Source of the DNA: Duganella sp. CF458
GTDB lineage: Bacteria; Pseudomonadota; Gammaproteobacteria; Burkholderiales; Burkholderiaceae_D
Direction: 5' to 3'
Assembly (NCBI RefSeq): GCF_900113115.1
Contig: NZ_FOOF01000010.1
Span: 62,001 to 126,000, forward strand
DNA length: 64,000 bases
This document shows positions 1-7,394 of the stretch, piece after piece; within the stretch, counting starts at the first letter, position 1, and each line of letters begins with the position of its first letter. Both the position numbers and the translations under genes were made by a program. The notes under the pieces were generated by a model that was not told the origin of the DNA, ran no database searches, and saw nothing but the letters and a program-made list of their open reading frames with translations.

Positions 1-749
1 ACGGCGAGTCGCCGTTCTACGCGCAGGTGAAGCAGATCAACGGCAAGACCGCCGTGCTGCAAACCCTGCGCGACTACTCGCACAACAAGAACAGCGTGTG
101 GGGTGTGACTGCCCGCAACCGCGAGCAGAACTTCGCGCTGAACCTGTTGATGAACCCGGAGTGCGACTTCATCACCCTGCTGGGCCAGGCCGGTACCGGC
201 AAGACCCTGCTCGCGCTGGCCGCCGGCCTGGCGCAGGTGCTGGAGACCAAGCTGTATAACGAGATCATCGTCACCCGCGTTACGGTGCCGGTGGGCGAAG
301 ACATCGGCTTCCTGCCGGGGACCGAGGAAGAGAAGATGGGTCCTTGGATGGGCGCCTTCGACGACAACCTGGAAGTGCTGAACAAGTCCGACGGCGAAGG
401 CGGCGAATGGGGCCGTGCGGCGACGCAGGACCTGATTCGTTCGCGCATCAAGATCAAGTCGCTGAACTTCATGCGCGGCCGCACCTTCGTCAACAAATTC
501 CTCATCATCGACGAGGCGCAGAACCTGACGCCGAAGCAGATGAAGACCCTGGTGACGCGCGCCGGCCCTGGCACCAAGATCCTGTGCCTGGGTAATATCG
601 CCCAGATCGACACGCCTTACCTGACCGAAGGCTCGTCCGGCCTGACCTATGTGGTCGACCGCTTCAAGGGCTGGGCGCACAGCGGCCACGTAACGCTGGC
701 ACGCGGCGAGCGTTCCCGCCTGGCAGACCACGCGAGCGACGTGCTGTAA
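1..749 (+). CDS. PhoH family ATPase, C-terminal part (gene runs in from the left edge)
   Basis: The reading frame is open from base 3, so the GTG at 27 is internal and the true start lies outside the window. About 248 residues are visible. They carry a Walker A motif GQAGTGKT (bases 183-206) and a Walker B-like strand FLIIDEAQN (about 498-524), followed by a conserved LGNIAQID segment, which together identify the PhoH-type P-loop ATPase domain. Full-length relatives of this size class usually have an N-terminal PIN-like nuclease domain, which cannot be checked here. The cellular role of PhoH proteins is still loosely defined (RNA metabolism, phosphate-starvation regulon in some bacteria). A strong terminator follows directly, so this is probably the last gene of its transcript. 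Confidence 0.93.
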   Translation, partial: GESPFYAQVKQINGKTAVLQTLRDYSHNKNSVWGVTARNREQNFALNLLMNPECDFITLLGQAGTGKTLLALAAGLAQVLETKLYNEIIVTRVTVPVGEDIGFLPGTEEEKMGPWMGAFDDNLEVLNKSDGEGGEWGRAATQDLIRSRIKIKSLNFMRGRTFVNKFLIIDEAQNLTPKQMKTLVTRAGPGTKILCLGNIAQIDTPYLTEGSSGLTYVVDRFKGWAHSGHVTLARGERSRLADHASDVL

Positions 750-770
750 TCCAGCCCGCTGCCGCCCACC

Positions 771-797
771 AAGCCCCGCCAAGTGCGGGGCTTTTTT
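771..797 (+). terminator. Rho-independent terminator after the PhoH-family gene
   Basis: A perfect 9-bp stem, AAGCCCCGC (771-779) with GCGGGGCTT (785-793), closes a 5-nt loop and runs into a T tract. It sits 22 nt after the stop codon. Confidence 0.9.
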
Positions 798-818
798 CTT
801 GCGCTCTGGCTTCAATCA

Positions 819-851
819 ATATATGATTCATATATGTTTCATATATAAGGA
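819..851 (+). promoter_or_regulatory. three 11-bp tandem repeats before the ParD-like gene, probable operator
   Basis: Three head-to-tail units begin at 819, 830 and 841: ATATATGATTC, ATATATGTTTC and ATATATAAGGA. The 11-bp period is about one helical turn, which would place binding sites on one DNA face. The third unit merges into the Shine-Dalgarno AAGG (847-850) of the gene starting at 857, so occupancy would cover the translation start region. The block is strikingly AT-rich compared with its surroundings. Regulation by the ParD-like protein itself is inferred, since related ribbon-helix-helix antitoxins commonly autoregulate. Confidence 0.55.
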
Positions 852-856
852 AAAAA

Positions 857-1069
857 ATGGGCATTGTGAACATCGAAGACGAATTGCACGACCAGATCCG
901 CAAGGCGAGTGCGGTATCGTGCCGCTCCATCAACGCGCAAGCGGCCTTCTGGGTCAAGATCGGCATGCTGTGCGAAATGAATCCAACCTTGACCTTCAAC
1001 GAGGTTGTGGCGCAGGAGTTGCGCGCGGCAGGTGTCGAAGTACCGCCGCTGCGGATAACGTCCGTATGA
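857..1069 (+). CDS. ParD-like antitoxin-family protein, 70 aa
   Basis: A short protein whose N-terminus (residues about 2-40, with IEDELHDQIRKAS and RSINAQAAFWVKIG) has the strand-helix-helix pattern of ribbon-helix-helix DNA-binding proteins and resembles the ParD-like family often found next to type I methionine aminopeptidase genes. The start is set by AAGG 6 nt upstream of the ATG. Its stop overlaps the ATG of map in an ATGA arrangement, so the two are probably translated as a coupled pair. No ParE-type toxin gene is present. The protein may act as a repressor through the tandem repeats just upstream, but that is inference; the family assignment rests on short similarity and context. Confidence 0.75.
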   Translation: MGIVNIEDELHDQIRKASAVSCRSINAQAAFWVKIGMLCEMNPTLTFNEVVAQELRAAGVEVPPLRITSV

Positions 1070-1833
1070 CCAAGCGGCCGGAAGAAATCGCGCTAATGGC
1101 AGAAGCGGGCAGGCTGCTGGCAAGCGTGTTTGCATTCCTCGACAGAATCAGCCTTCACGGCAAGTCGACCATGCAGGTGAACGACATAGTGGACGACTTC
1201 ATCGTGCATGAACTTAAAGCACGTCCGGCCAGCAAGGGACAGTACGGCTATGCCTACGCGCTGAACTCCTCGCGCAATAACGTCGTTTGCCATGGCGTCC
1301 CCTCACCCACGGAGATCATGCAGGACGGCGATATCGTGAACTTCGACATCACGCTCGAGAAGAACGGCTTCATTGCCGATTCAAGCAAGACCTATTTCGT
1401 CGGCAGCGTTTCGCCATCCGCCAAGCGCCTGGTGCAGGCGACCTATGAGGCCATGTGGAAGGGAATCAGGGCTGTCCGCCCCGGCGCCCAGCTTGGCGAC
1501 ATCGGCCACGCCATCGAGCGCCACGCGCGCCGCAGCGGCTACTCGGTAGTGCGGGATTATTGTGGCCACGGCATCGGGCGGAAAATGCACGAACCTCCCC
1601 AGGTGCTGCATTGGGGCCGGCCAAAGACCGGCCTTGTACTGCGCGAGGGCATGGTATTCACCATCGAGCCAATGCTCAACGAAGGTGATCACACGGTCCA
1701 GACCGAAGACGATGGCTGGACCGTCGTCACAAGGGATGGAAAGCTGTCCGCCCAGTTTGAACATACCGTGGCCGTCACCCGCAGCGGTGTTCAGGTACTG
1801 ACCCTGAGGCCGGGAGAAAGACCGCTCAACTGA
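1066..1833 (+). CDS. map: type I methionine aminopeptidase
   Basis: Removes the initiator methionine from nascent proteins in the cytoplasm using a two-metal centre. The 255-aa product has the complete pita-bread active site: His76 (VVCHGVPSP), Asp94 and Asp105, His168 (GHGIG), Glu201 (TIEPM) and Glu232 (FEHT). Length matches bacterial Map. The frame stays open upstream to 799, but the ATG at 1066, overlapping the stop of the ParD-like gene, gives the family-standard N-terminus. Because this copy is paired with a ParD-like gene and not with rpsB or secY, it is probably an additional Map isozyme, with the housekeeping copy elsewhere. Confidence 0.95.
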   Translation: MTKRPEEIALMAEAGRLLASVFAFLDRISLHGKSTMQVNDIVDDFIVHELKARPASKGQYGYAYALNSSRNNVVCHGVPSPTEIMQDGDIVNFDITLEKNGFIADSSKTYFVGSVSPSAKRLVQATYEAMWKGIRAVRPGAQLGDIGHAIERHARRSGYSVVRDYCGHGIGRKMHEPPQVLHWGRPKTGLVLREGMVFTIEPMLNEGDHTVQTEDDGWTVVTRDGKLSAQFEHTVAVTRSGVQVLTLRPGERPLN

Positions 1834-1852
1834 ATTCGTCAATCAATTCGGG

Positions 1853-2272
1853 TCACCGCCGGCGTGCAATCGGGTGCTCGGGATTCAGTTGCAGCAAATC
1901 CCACAGGTTGCCGTACAAATCTGCGAAGACCGCAACCATGCCGTAGTCCTGCTGTTTCGGCTCCCGCACAATCTGCACGCCATTCGCTTTCAGGCGTTCG
2001 AAGTCGCGCCAGAAATCGTCCGTATTCAGGAACAGGAATACCCGGCCGCCAGCCTGGTTGCCGACAAAGGGCTCCTGCTCCGGCTTGGACGCACGCGCCA
2101 ACAGGATCGTGGTGCCACAGCCACCCGGTGGCGCCACCACCACCCAGCGTTTGTCCTGCTCCGCCTGGTAGGTATCGTCGAGCAGTTCGAAGCCGAGCGT
2201 CTTGACATAGAAATCTATCGCCTCGTCGTAATCGCGCACGACGAGGGCAATGTGGACGATTGATTGTTTCAT
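1853..2272 (-). CDS. VOC (glyoxalase/bleomycin-resistance) family protein
   Basis: A 139-aa single-module vicinal-oxygen-chelate protein. It opens with the family pattern VHIALVVRDYDEAIDFYVKT, has the central GGRVFLFLNTDDF segment, and ends with FADLYGNLWDLLQL, where the usual final metal-binding Glu of the D-x-x-GN-x-x-EL motif is replaced by Asp. The ATG at 2272 was chosen because it gives the normal VOC N-terminus and lies one base after the stop of the upstream ATP-grasp gene. It is the last gene of the DUF4349-ATP-grasp-VOC operon. Substrate unknown; a general lyase, dioxygenase or binding role is possible. Confidence 0.85.
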   Translation of the reverse strand: MKQSIVHIALVVRDYDEAIDFYVKTLGFELLDDTYQAEQDKRWVVVAPPGGCGTTILLARASKPEQEPFVGNQAGGRVFLFLNTDDFWRDFERLKANGVQIVREPKQQDYGMVAVFADLYGNLWDLLQLNPEHPIARRR

Positions 2273-2273
2273 C

Positions 2274-3140
2274 TCAAGGTTGCCTTTGTACGTAGTCTTG
2301 CACTGCGTGAAAAATCTTCCCCACGTCCGCCGCATACAGACGCGATGCATTCCAGCAGTTGTATTCAATGATGCGGATGCCTTCCGACGTCTCCGCAAGA
2401 TCCATCGTGAACACTGCGTGGGGGTGATACAGATGCGCGAATTCGCGCGCGGCCGCGAAGATGTCGGCAGGAATATTCGCGTTGAAATTTGCCGTCCCCG
2501 CAAAGCGGTACATCGAACCTGTAACGACTTCGCCCTCTACTACGAAAAAGCGATACTCCGCAATGATCGTCTTGCAGGAGGCGATGACCACCGTTTCGTC
2601 GCACCAGTTGCGGGCCTGCGGTTGCCTGGCAATGAAAGCTTGAATCGTCTCGCCGGCTGCAAGAATTCCAGCATCGAATGCCTTCTCGTCCTTGCTTGGC
2701 TTGATGAACTTGTCACGATCGAATGCCAGCATCAAATTGGCCGCAACCGGATACATCGTCGCGTCGCTGTTCAACAAAGGCAGGCCCAGCCCAGCGTAAT
2801 AAGCCTGGTCGAATTTCTGCTCGTCATAGAAGATCCCATTCCTGAGCTGGTCCAGGTATCGCGGCCCGTGGCTCAGTTGGTCAGCGAAAATCCCCTCGGC
2901 CAGCTCGGAAATCCCGGTAGCGGTATTCAGTAGCGCGTGCAGCCGAGTGCCGCCCCGAACGATAATCTTTTCGTCGGGGTCCGTCAGGATGTACTCGAGG
3001 TTTAACACCTTGCTCGAGGATGGCAAGATGCCAAAGCCGTCATATGCAAATCCGAACCGTTCGAGGGCCTCGATCGCATCCGCGCGGTTTGCCATCGAAA
3101 AGCCTTCTTTCTGCACCAGCCATTTGACTTTTCCGGTCAT
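2274..3140 (-). CDS. ATP-grasp domain protein
   Basis: A 288-aa protein with C-terminal ATP-grasp features: residues around FTMDLAETSEGIRIIE and YNCWNASRLYAAD match the metal- and ATP-binding strand and acidic ligand region of small stand-alone ATP-grasp proteins. Such enzymes join a carboxylate to an amine or thiol via an acylphosphate, but the partners here cannot be read from sequence. Its start overlaps the stop of the DUF4349 gene by 4 nt (ATGA), and the VOC gene follows after 1 nt, so the three are surely cotranscribed. The longer open frame extending to 3713 is antisense-like padding inside the DUF4349 gene and is not used. Confidence 0.8.
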   Translation of the reverse strand: MTGKVKWLVQKEGFSMANRADAIEALERFGFAYDGFGILPSSSKVLNLEYILTDPDEKIIVRGGTRLHALLNTATGISELAEGIFADQLSHGPRYLDQLRNGIFYDEQKFDQAYYAGLGLPLLNSDATMYPVAANLMLAFDRDKFIKPSKDEKAFDAGILAAGETIQAFIARQPQARNWCDETVVIASCKTIIAEYRFFVVEGEVVTGSMYRFAGTANFNANIPADIFAAAREFAHLYHPHAVFTMDLAETSEGIRIIEYNCWNASRLYAADVGKIFHAVQDYVQRQP

Positions 3141-3973
3141 TGCTTGCGCACCTTGCGCCAGACCTTGCGTACCACCAGGCCGAGCACGAACAGGATCAGC
3201 GCCCACGGCAGCATGTATGCCGTACCCGTGATTGCGGTGGCGATGCCTTCCGACAGGTTGCTGCCATAATCGCCGAGCGAGCGTTTGACCGGCGACCAGA
3301 AACCGCGCTGGGTGCGGGACTGGATCGAAATGTTCAGCAAGTCCATATTGACTCGTTCCATCAGCCGCGCTTCGACGCCGGTCGCGGATTCGAGTTCGCT
3401 TTGCACCGTCGCCAGCTCCTGCGACAGTTTGATCAGCGCGTCGGCGTTGTTGCCGGCCTTGGCCTCCAGCGCCAGCAGCTTCTCGCGGTAGGAACGCAGC
3501 ATGTCCAGGCGCTTGGCATTGTCGCGGATCGGGCTTTCCAGGTCTTCCGCCGCCGTGTTGCGCGACGCCACCTCGCCACCGCTTGCCGCCAGCGCGACCA
3601 GCGGCTCCACGCCGGCCTTCTTGATGCGGACGCGGATGTGAGCGCGCGATTCGCGGCCGCCCTCGACGCCGGAGGCCAGCAGCGTACACTGGCTGGTCAC
3701 GTCGGCCTGGCAAGCCGCCACCAGCTTGTCGAGCAGCGGCTTGACGCCGCCTTCAGGGGAGTCGACCGTGACAGAGTGTTCATATGCCAGGTATTTTCCA
3801 CGTGCTTGCGCGCCGGCAGCTGCGGCATGCTTCCCTGGCGGCCCGCTGTATGCGAGCTCCCCGGCCGCGCCCGAAGGGTGATGCTGTGAGCAGCCCTGCA
3901 GTGAAAACAGCAAAAGCAACGCCAGCACGCTTGACCTTACCATGGTAGGAAGGACTAAAGTATGTTTACCCAT
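3137..3973 (-). CDS. DUF4349-type lipoprotein with C-terminal membrane anchor
   Basis: The 278-aa product has a lipoprotein signal (hydrophobic LALLLLFSLQG then Cys28), an extracytoplasmic domain typical of DUF4349, a predicted coiled coil (about 140-200, with AKRLDMLRSYREKLLALEAK), and a C-terminal transmembrane helix near 245-265 followed by a basic tail. The start at 3973 is favoured by a weak GGAG about 12 nt upstream; an internal ATG at 3943 would also leave a complete signal peptide. It is divergent from the HMA gene at 3993, with only 19 nt between the two starts. Function unknown; envelope-stress or scaffolding roles are conceivable but not shown. Confidence 0.75.
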   Translation of the reverse strand: MGKHTLVLPTMVRSSVLALLLLFSLQGCSQHHPSGAAGELAYSGPPGKHAAAAGAQARGKYLAYEHSVTVDSPEGGVKPLLDKLVAACQADVTSQCTLLASGVEGGRESRAHIRVRIKKAGVEPLVALAASGGEVASRNTAAEDLESPIRDNAKRLDMLRSYREKLLALEAKAGNNADALIKLSQELATVQSELESATGVEARLMERVNMDLLNISIQSRTQRGFWSPVKRSLGDYGSNLSEGIATAITGTAYMLPWALILFVLGLVVRKVWRKVRKQ

Positions 3974-3992
3974 AAGACGAAAGGAACTCCAA

Positions 3993-4193
3993 ATGTATGA
4001 ACTGACTGTGGAAAATATGACTTGCGGCCACTGCGTCTCGGCCGTGACGCAAGCCGTGCACACCGTTGACCCGGCAGCGTTTGTCGAGGTGGACCTGAAG
4101 GGCAAGCACGTCAAGGTCAACTCCGCCTCGGCGCTGGAACCGATCAAGGCGGCCATCGTGGACGCGGGCTATCCCGTCACCCGTGCGGCTTGA
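3993..4193 (+). CDS. small heavy-metal-binding (HMA, CopZ-like) protein
   Basis: A 66-aa stand-alone HMA domain with the metal motif NMTCGHC (Cys11 and Cys14), then the beta-alpha-beta pattern ending AAIVDAGYPV. Proteins of this kind shuttle Cu(I), or occasionally other soft metals, to P-type ATPases; copA lies 4 kb away on the other strand and carries its own GMSCASC domain. The ATG at 3993 has AAGGA 7 nt upstream; an upstream ATG at 3942 lacks one. The 3' end overlaps the convergent GST gene by 17 nt. Copper specificity is inferred from the motif and neighbourhood. Confidence 0.9.
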   Translation: MYELTVENMTCGHCVSAVTQAVHTVDPAAFVEVDLKGKHVKVNSASALEPIKAAIVDAGYPVTRAA

Positions 4194-4920
4194 TGCGGAC
4201 ACCCTGCTCCAGTTCCGGGTAATGCCGGAACACGTCGTCCTCGTTGTTGACGAGGCGGCGCTTGGATGCCAGGTAGGCCGCGACCCTGGGACGCGAGGCC
4301 ACGCGTCCGGCTAGCCGCTGCAAGCCAGGCCAACGGCCGTCATAGGCCGCCATCGCCTTCGGGAAGGCATAGCGCAAGCCGTCCAGCAGCTGGAACAGCG
4401 ACAGGTCGACATAACTGAGCTTGGAACCGACCATCCAGCCGCCGCGCGACTGGTTGACCCGCAGCACAGTTTCGAAATAGTCCAGGTACTTGGGGATGCG
4501 CTCGATCACAAAATCACGCGCCCGCGTCTTCGATTCCCGCGCCTGCTCTTCGTAATACATATTGACCGAGATCGGGTGGTGCGTATCGTGCGCCTCGCCG
4601 ACGATGTCCGCGATGGTGAGCTGTAGTTGGTTGCACCACAGCCGCCCTGCTTCGGAGCGCGGCGCGAGCTTGTGCCGCGCCCCGAGGAACATCAGGATAT
4701 TCGCTGTCTGCCCGATCATGAGTTCGCCCGCCTGCAGGATGGGTGGGGCAAACGCTGCACGCGGGTGGATGCCGCCGGCGATCAACTCGGTCATCGCCTT
4801 CATGCCGCCTTTGCCACGCGCCACATCGATGTAGGGGACGTCGGCCTCCTCCAGCGCCAATCGCACGAATTCGCCGCGCCCCTGGATCGTCGGCCAGTAG
4901 TAAAGCTTGTAAGGCTCCAT
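4177..4920 (-). CDS. glutathione S-transferase family protein
   Basis: The 247-aa sequence starts with a thioredoxin-like GST N domain (YKLYYWPTIQGRGEFVRLALEEA, with a Tyr positioned like the catalytic Tyr of sigma/mu-type enzymes) and carries the conserved cis-Pro and glutathione-contact segment FAPPIL...IGQTANIL. The helical C domain includes SKLSYVDLSLFQLLDGL. It starts one base inside the stop of the LysR gene (TGATG), so it is translationally coupled to that regulator. The likely task is detoxification of electrophiles, with the LysR protein sensing the substrate; the actual substrate cannot be told from sequence. Confidence 0.9.
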   Translation of the reverse strand: MEPYKLYYWPTIQGRGEFVRLALEEADVPYIDVARGKGGMKAMTELIAGGIHPRAAFAPPILQAGELMIGQTANILMFLGARHKLAPRSEAGRLWCNQLQLTIADIVGEAHDTHHPISVNMYYEEQARESKTRARDFVIERIPKYLDYFETVLRVNQSRGGWMVGSKLSYVDLSLFQLLDGLRYAFPKAMAAYDGRWPGLQRLAGRVASRPRVAAYLASKRRLVNNEDDVFRHYPELEQGVRIKPHG

Positions 4921-5798
4921 CAGTGCACCTCCTGTGCCAGCAGCCATGCTTCAACGGCGCGCACTTCCTCGCGCGGATCGTCGCCCTCCGGCCGTACAAC
5001 ATAAAAGTCGAATCCGCCCAGCACCGGGCCTACCGGCGCTTCCAGCAGCCCCATACTGATTTCTTCACGCACCAGCGGTAAGGCGGTAAGCACCACGCCC
5101 TGCCCCGCGATCGCTGCCTGCACTGCATGCGACTCCTCCGAAAAGCGCGCGCCTGCGGCGAGGTCCAGCGCGACGCCTGCCGCTTTCGCCCATTTATCCC
5201 AGGTAATCGCGCTCTTCAAGCCACGCTGCCAATCGAAATGAATCAGAGGATGTCGCGCCACGTCGCCGGCCTTGCGCAGCTTCAGGCGCGGACTGGCGAC
5301 CGGTGCGAATCCCGCCTGCAGCAGGCGCTCAGCATGCAAGCCCGTGAAGTGCCCGCCGCCGCCGCGTACCGCCAGGTCCGCCGCGCCTCCAGCCAGGTCA
5401 ACCGGACTATTACTGGCCTGGATGTTGAGGGCGATGCCGGGGTGGGCCGCGTTGAACGAAGCGAGCCGCGGCACCAGCCAGCGCGCCGCGAAAGACGGCG
5501 TAGTCGACAAAGTGACGCTGCGGCGCTGCTCGCGCCGCAGCCGTTCAACACCCGCGGCAATGGCGTCAAAGCCGTTGCCGGTCGCTTGCAGCAGGATGCG
5601 CCCTTCGGGCGTCAATTCGACAGCACGGGTCTTGCGCAGGAACAGCCTCACTTCCAGCGCCTCCTCCAGCGCACGCACCTGGTGGCTGATCGAGGTGGCG
5701 CTGACCGAAAGCTCCTCGGCAGCCAACTTGAAGCTTTGCAGCCGCGCGGCTGCTTCAAAGCTGCGCAGGGCGGGCAGGGATGGCAGGCGGCGTTTCAT
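4920..5798 (-). CDS. LysR family transcriptional regulator, GcvA-like
   Basis: 292 aa. The N-terminal winged helix (LPALRSFEAAARLQSFKLAA, then SATSISHQVRALEEAL) is of the GcvA type, and the rest is a periplasmic-binding-like effector domain. The start at 5798 (MKRRLPSLPALR) is the family norm; an ATG at 5831 would add 11 residues without similarity. Upstream and divergent lies the azoreductase gene, with a T-N11-A dyad between them; downstream and coupled is the GST gene. The layout suggests control of both a conjugation and a quinone/azo-reduction response, but the inducer is unknown. Confidence 0.9.
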   Translation of the reverse strand: MKRRLPSLPALRSFEAAARLQSFKLAAEELSVSATSISHQVRALEEALEVRLFLRKTRAVELTPEGRILLQATGNGFDAIAAGVERLRREQRRSVTLSTTPSFAARWLVPRLASFNAAHPGIALNIQASNSPVDLAGGAADLAVRGGGGHFTGLHAERLLQAGFAPVASPRLKLRKAGDVARHPLIHFDWQRGLKSAITWDKWAKAAGVALDLAAGARFSEESHAVQAAIAGQGVVLTALPLVREEISMGLLEAPVGPVLGGFDFYVVRPEGDDPREEVRAVEAWLLAQEVH

Positions 5799-5812
5799 GC
5801 TATTTACTATAC

Positions 5813-5827
5813 ATGAATTCAGTTCAT
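5813..5827. promoter_or_regulatory. candidate LysR-type operator between the LysR and azoreductase genes
   Basis: ATGAATTCAGTTCAT is a dyad (ATGAA-N5-TTCAT) containing the T-N11-A pattern of LysR-type regulators. It lies in the 111-nt divergent spacer, 15 nt before the LysR start, where autoregulation is typical. Assignment rests on pattern and position only. Confidence 0.4.
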
Positions 5828-5909
5828 CCATCCGCTGAGAATTGATCGTTTGTCACCGTCCGTGGCCAGGCGCACAGTATGCCCATCGCAACGTGACGGA
5901 GAAAGACAA

Positions 5910-6608
5910 ATGACCACCATCCTGCATATTGATTCCAGCGCCCGGCCGGGCCGTTCCGGCGAACAATCGCATGGCTCGCATACGCGGCGCCTGACTGCAC
6001 ATTTCATCGAGCGTTACCTGCAGCTCGATAGCAGCACAAAAGTCATCTATCGCGACGTCGGGGCGGCGCCGCCATCGCCGGTTTCCGGCAGTTGGGTGCA
6101 TGCCGCATTCACCCCGCCTGCAGCCCGCGAGCCGTGGATGAAGGAAGCCCTGGCCCAGAGCGATACGCTGGTTGATGAACTGCTGGCGGCCGATATCATC
6201 GTCGCCGGCGTACCGATGTATAACTTTGGCCCACCGGCCCAGTTCAAGGCATGGATCGACAACATCGTGCGCGTCGGGCGAACTTTCGGTTTCGACCGCT
6301 CACGGGCTGGCGAACCTTATTGGCCGCTGCTGGCGGATGCCGGCAAGCAGCTTGTGATCCTGTCCTCGCGCGGCGACCATGGCTACGATCCCGGCCAGCG
6401 GCTGGAGGGCATCAACCACGTCGAAGCTTCGGTGCGCAGCGCGTTCCGCTACCTGGGCGTGACGCAGGCATATGGCGCGGCCATCGAATACGATGAATTC
6501 GGCGACGACCGGTTGCAGCGCTCCATTGCCGATGCCGAACGCGCCACCGCGCGCCTTGCGGAAGCCGTCGCAGCCCCGCGCATCGCGGCCAGCCGCCGCG
6601 CCGCCTGA
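5910..6608 (+). CDS. azoR: FMN-dependent NADH-azoreductase / quinone reductase
   Basis: A 232-aa flavodoxin-like protein. It shows ILHIDSSARPGRSGEQSHGS (phosphate loop for FMN), VPMYNFGPPAQFKAWIDNIVRVGRTF (the AzoR signature) and LSSRGDHGYDPGQ, all positioned as in AzoR. These enzymes reduce azo dyes and quinones by two-electron transfer from NAD(P)H and protect against thiol and quinone stress. The start at 5910 has GGAGAAAG a few bases upstream; the ATG at 5850 lacks family similarity. It is divergent from a LysR-GST pair, a common arrangement for electrophile-responsive genes. Confidence 0.92.
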   Translation: MTTILHIDSSARPGRSGEQSHGSHTRRLTAHFIERYLQLDSSTKVIYRDVGAAPPSPVSGSWVHAAFTPPAAREPWMKEALAQSDTLVDELLAADIIVAGVPMYNFGPPAQFKAWIDNIVRVGRTFGFDRSRAGEPYWPLLADAGKQLVILSSRGDHGYDPGQRLEGINHVEASVRSAFRYLGVTQAYGAAIEYDEFGDDRLQRSIADAERATARLAEAVAAPRIAASRRAA

Positions 6609-6635
6609 GCGCCGGCAGGACTCGGGCAGCTTGGC

Positions 6636-6641
6636 TATAAT
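6636..6641 (+). promoter_or_regulatory. -10 hexamer TATAAT immediately before the TSUP gene
   Basis: A consensus TATAAT ends 6 nt before the ATG at 6648, and there is no Shine-Dalgarno sequence. Initiation about 7 nt downstream of the hexamer would start the transcript at or beside the ATG. No good -35 hexamer is seen. Confidence 0.45.
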
Positions 6642-6647
6642 GGCCTG

Positions 6648-7394
6648 ATGCCCGAACTCCACACCATCTTACTGCTCGCCGCAGCTGGACTTTTCGCCGG
6701 CACGCAGAATGCGTTGGCCGGCGGCGGTTCCTTCATCACCTTCCCGGCCCTGCTTCTGGCCGGCCTGAATCCCGTCGCCGCGAACATGACTTCCACGGTC
6801 GCCATGTTCCCGAGCCAGGCGACATCGGCCATCGCCGGACGCAAGTTCGCCGAAGGTGTCAGCGGCCTGACCTTCCCCCAGCTTTTCACGATCAGTATCG
6901 TCGGCGGCATTTTTGGCGCCATCCTGTTGTGGATCACGCCCCCGACCTTTTTCGCCAAACTGGTGCCCTGGCTGGTCCTGTTTGCCACCACCATGTTCGC
7001 CTGGGGCGCCTTCCGCCGCCAGCCGGTGCAGGCGGCATCCAGCATGCCGAAGTGGGTGCTGGCGGTGATCCAATCCTGTATTGCGGTCTACGGCGGCTAC
7101 TTCGGCGGCGGCATCGGCTTCCTGATGCTGGCAGCACTGACCATCGCCGGCCAGCAGATCCGTGCCGCCACGGCCACCAAGAATATGCTGGCCATGGCGA
7201 TGAACGCCTCCGCCACCCTGATCTTCGCCTTCTCCGGCATGATCAGCTGGCCCGCCGCCCTGGCCTTATGCGCGGGTGGTATTGCGGGCGGTCTTCTGGG
7301 TTCGTGGCTGATCTACCGTCTTCCCCCGCAACTGATGCGCATCTTTGTGGTGATCGTCGGCGCAGTGCTCACCGTGTACATGTTCCTGCGCTGA
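6648..7394 (+). CDS. TSUP (TauE/SafE) family permease
   Basis: A 248-aa inner-membrane protein with about eight hydrophobic segments in two pseudo-repeats. The repeats carry GLFAGTQNALAGGGSFITFP at the N-terminus and GGYFGGGIGFLMLAAL in the second half, the glycine-rich helix breaks diagnostic of the TSUP family. Members export or import sulfite, sulfonates and related anions; the substrate here is unknown. The gene lies 39 nt after azoR and may be read with it, but it also has its own TATAAT. Its last 129 nt overlap the convergent cueR reading frame. Confidence 0.9.
   Translation: MPELHTILLLAAAGLFAGTQNALAGGGSFITFPALLLAGLNPVAANMTSTVAMFPSQATSAIAGRKFAEGVSGLTFPQLFTISIVGGIFGAILLWITPPTFFAKLVPWLVLFATTMFAWGAFRRQPVQAASSMPKWVLAVIQSCIAVYGGYFGGGIGFLMLAALTIAGQQIRAATATKNMLAMAMNASATLIFAFSGMISWPAALALCAGGIAGGLLGSWLIYRLPPQLMRIFVVIVGAVLTVYMFLR

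Noticed and set aside
799-1065. An 89-residue N-terminal extension of the methionine aminopeptidase
   Set aside because: It overlaps the ParD-like gene in another frame and has no similarity to Map; the ATG at 1066 gives the standard length.
3138-3713. Extension of the ATP-grasp protein up to 3713
   Set aside because: The extra residues come from a shifted frame inside the DUF4349 gene and are Arg/Gly-rich; the ATGA overlap at 3137-3140 is the natural start.
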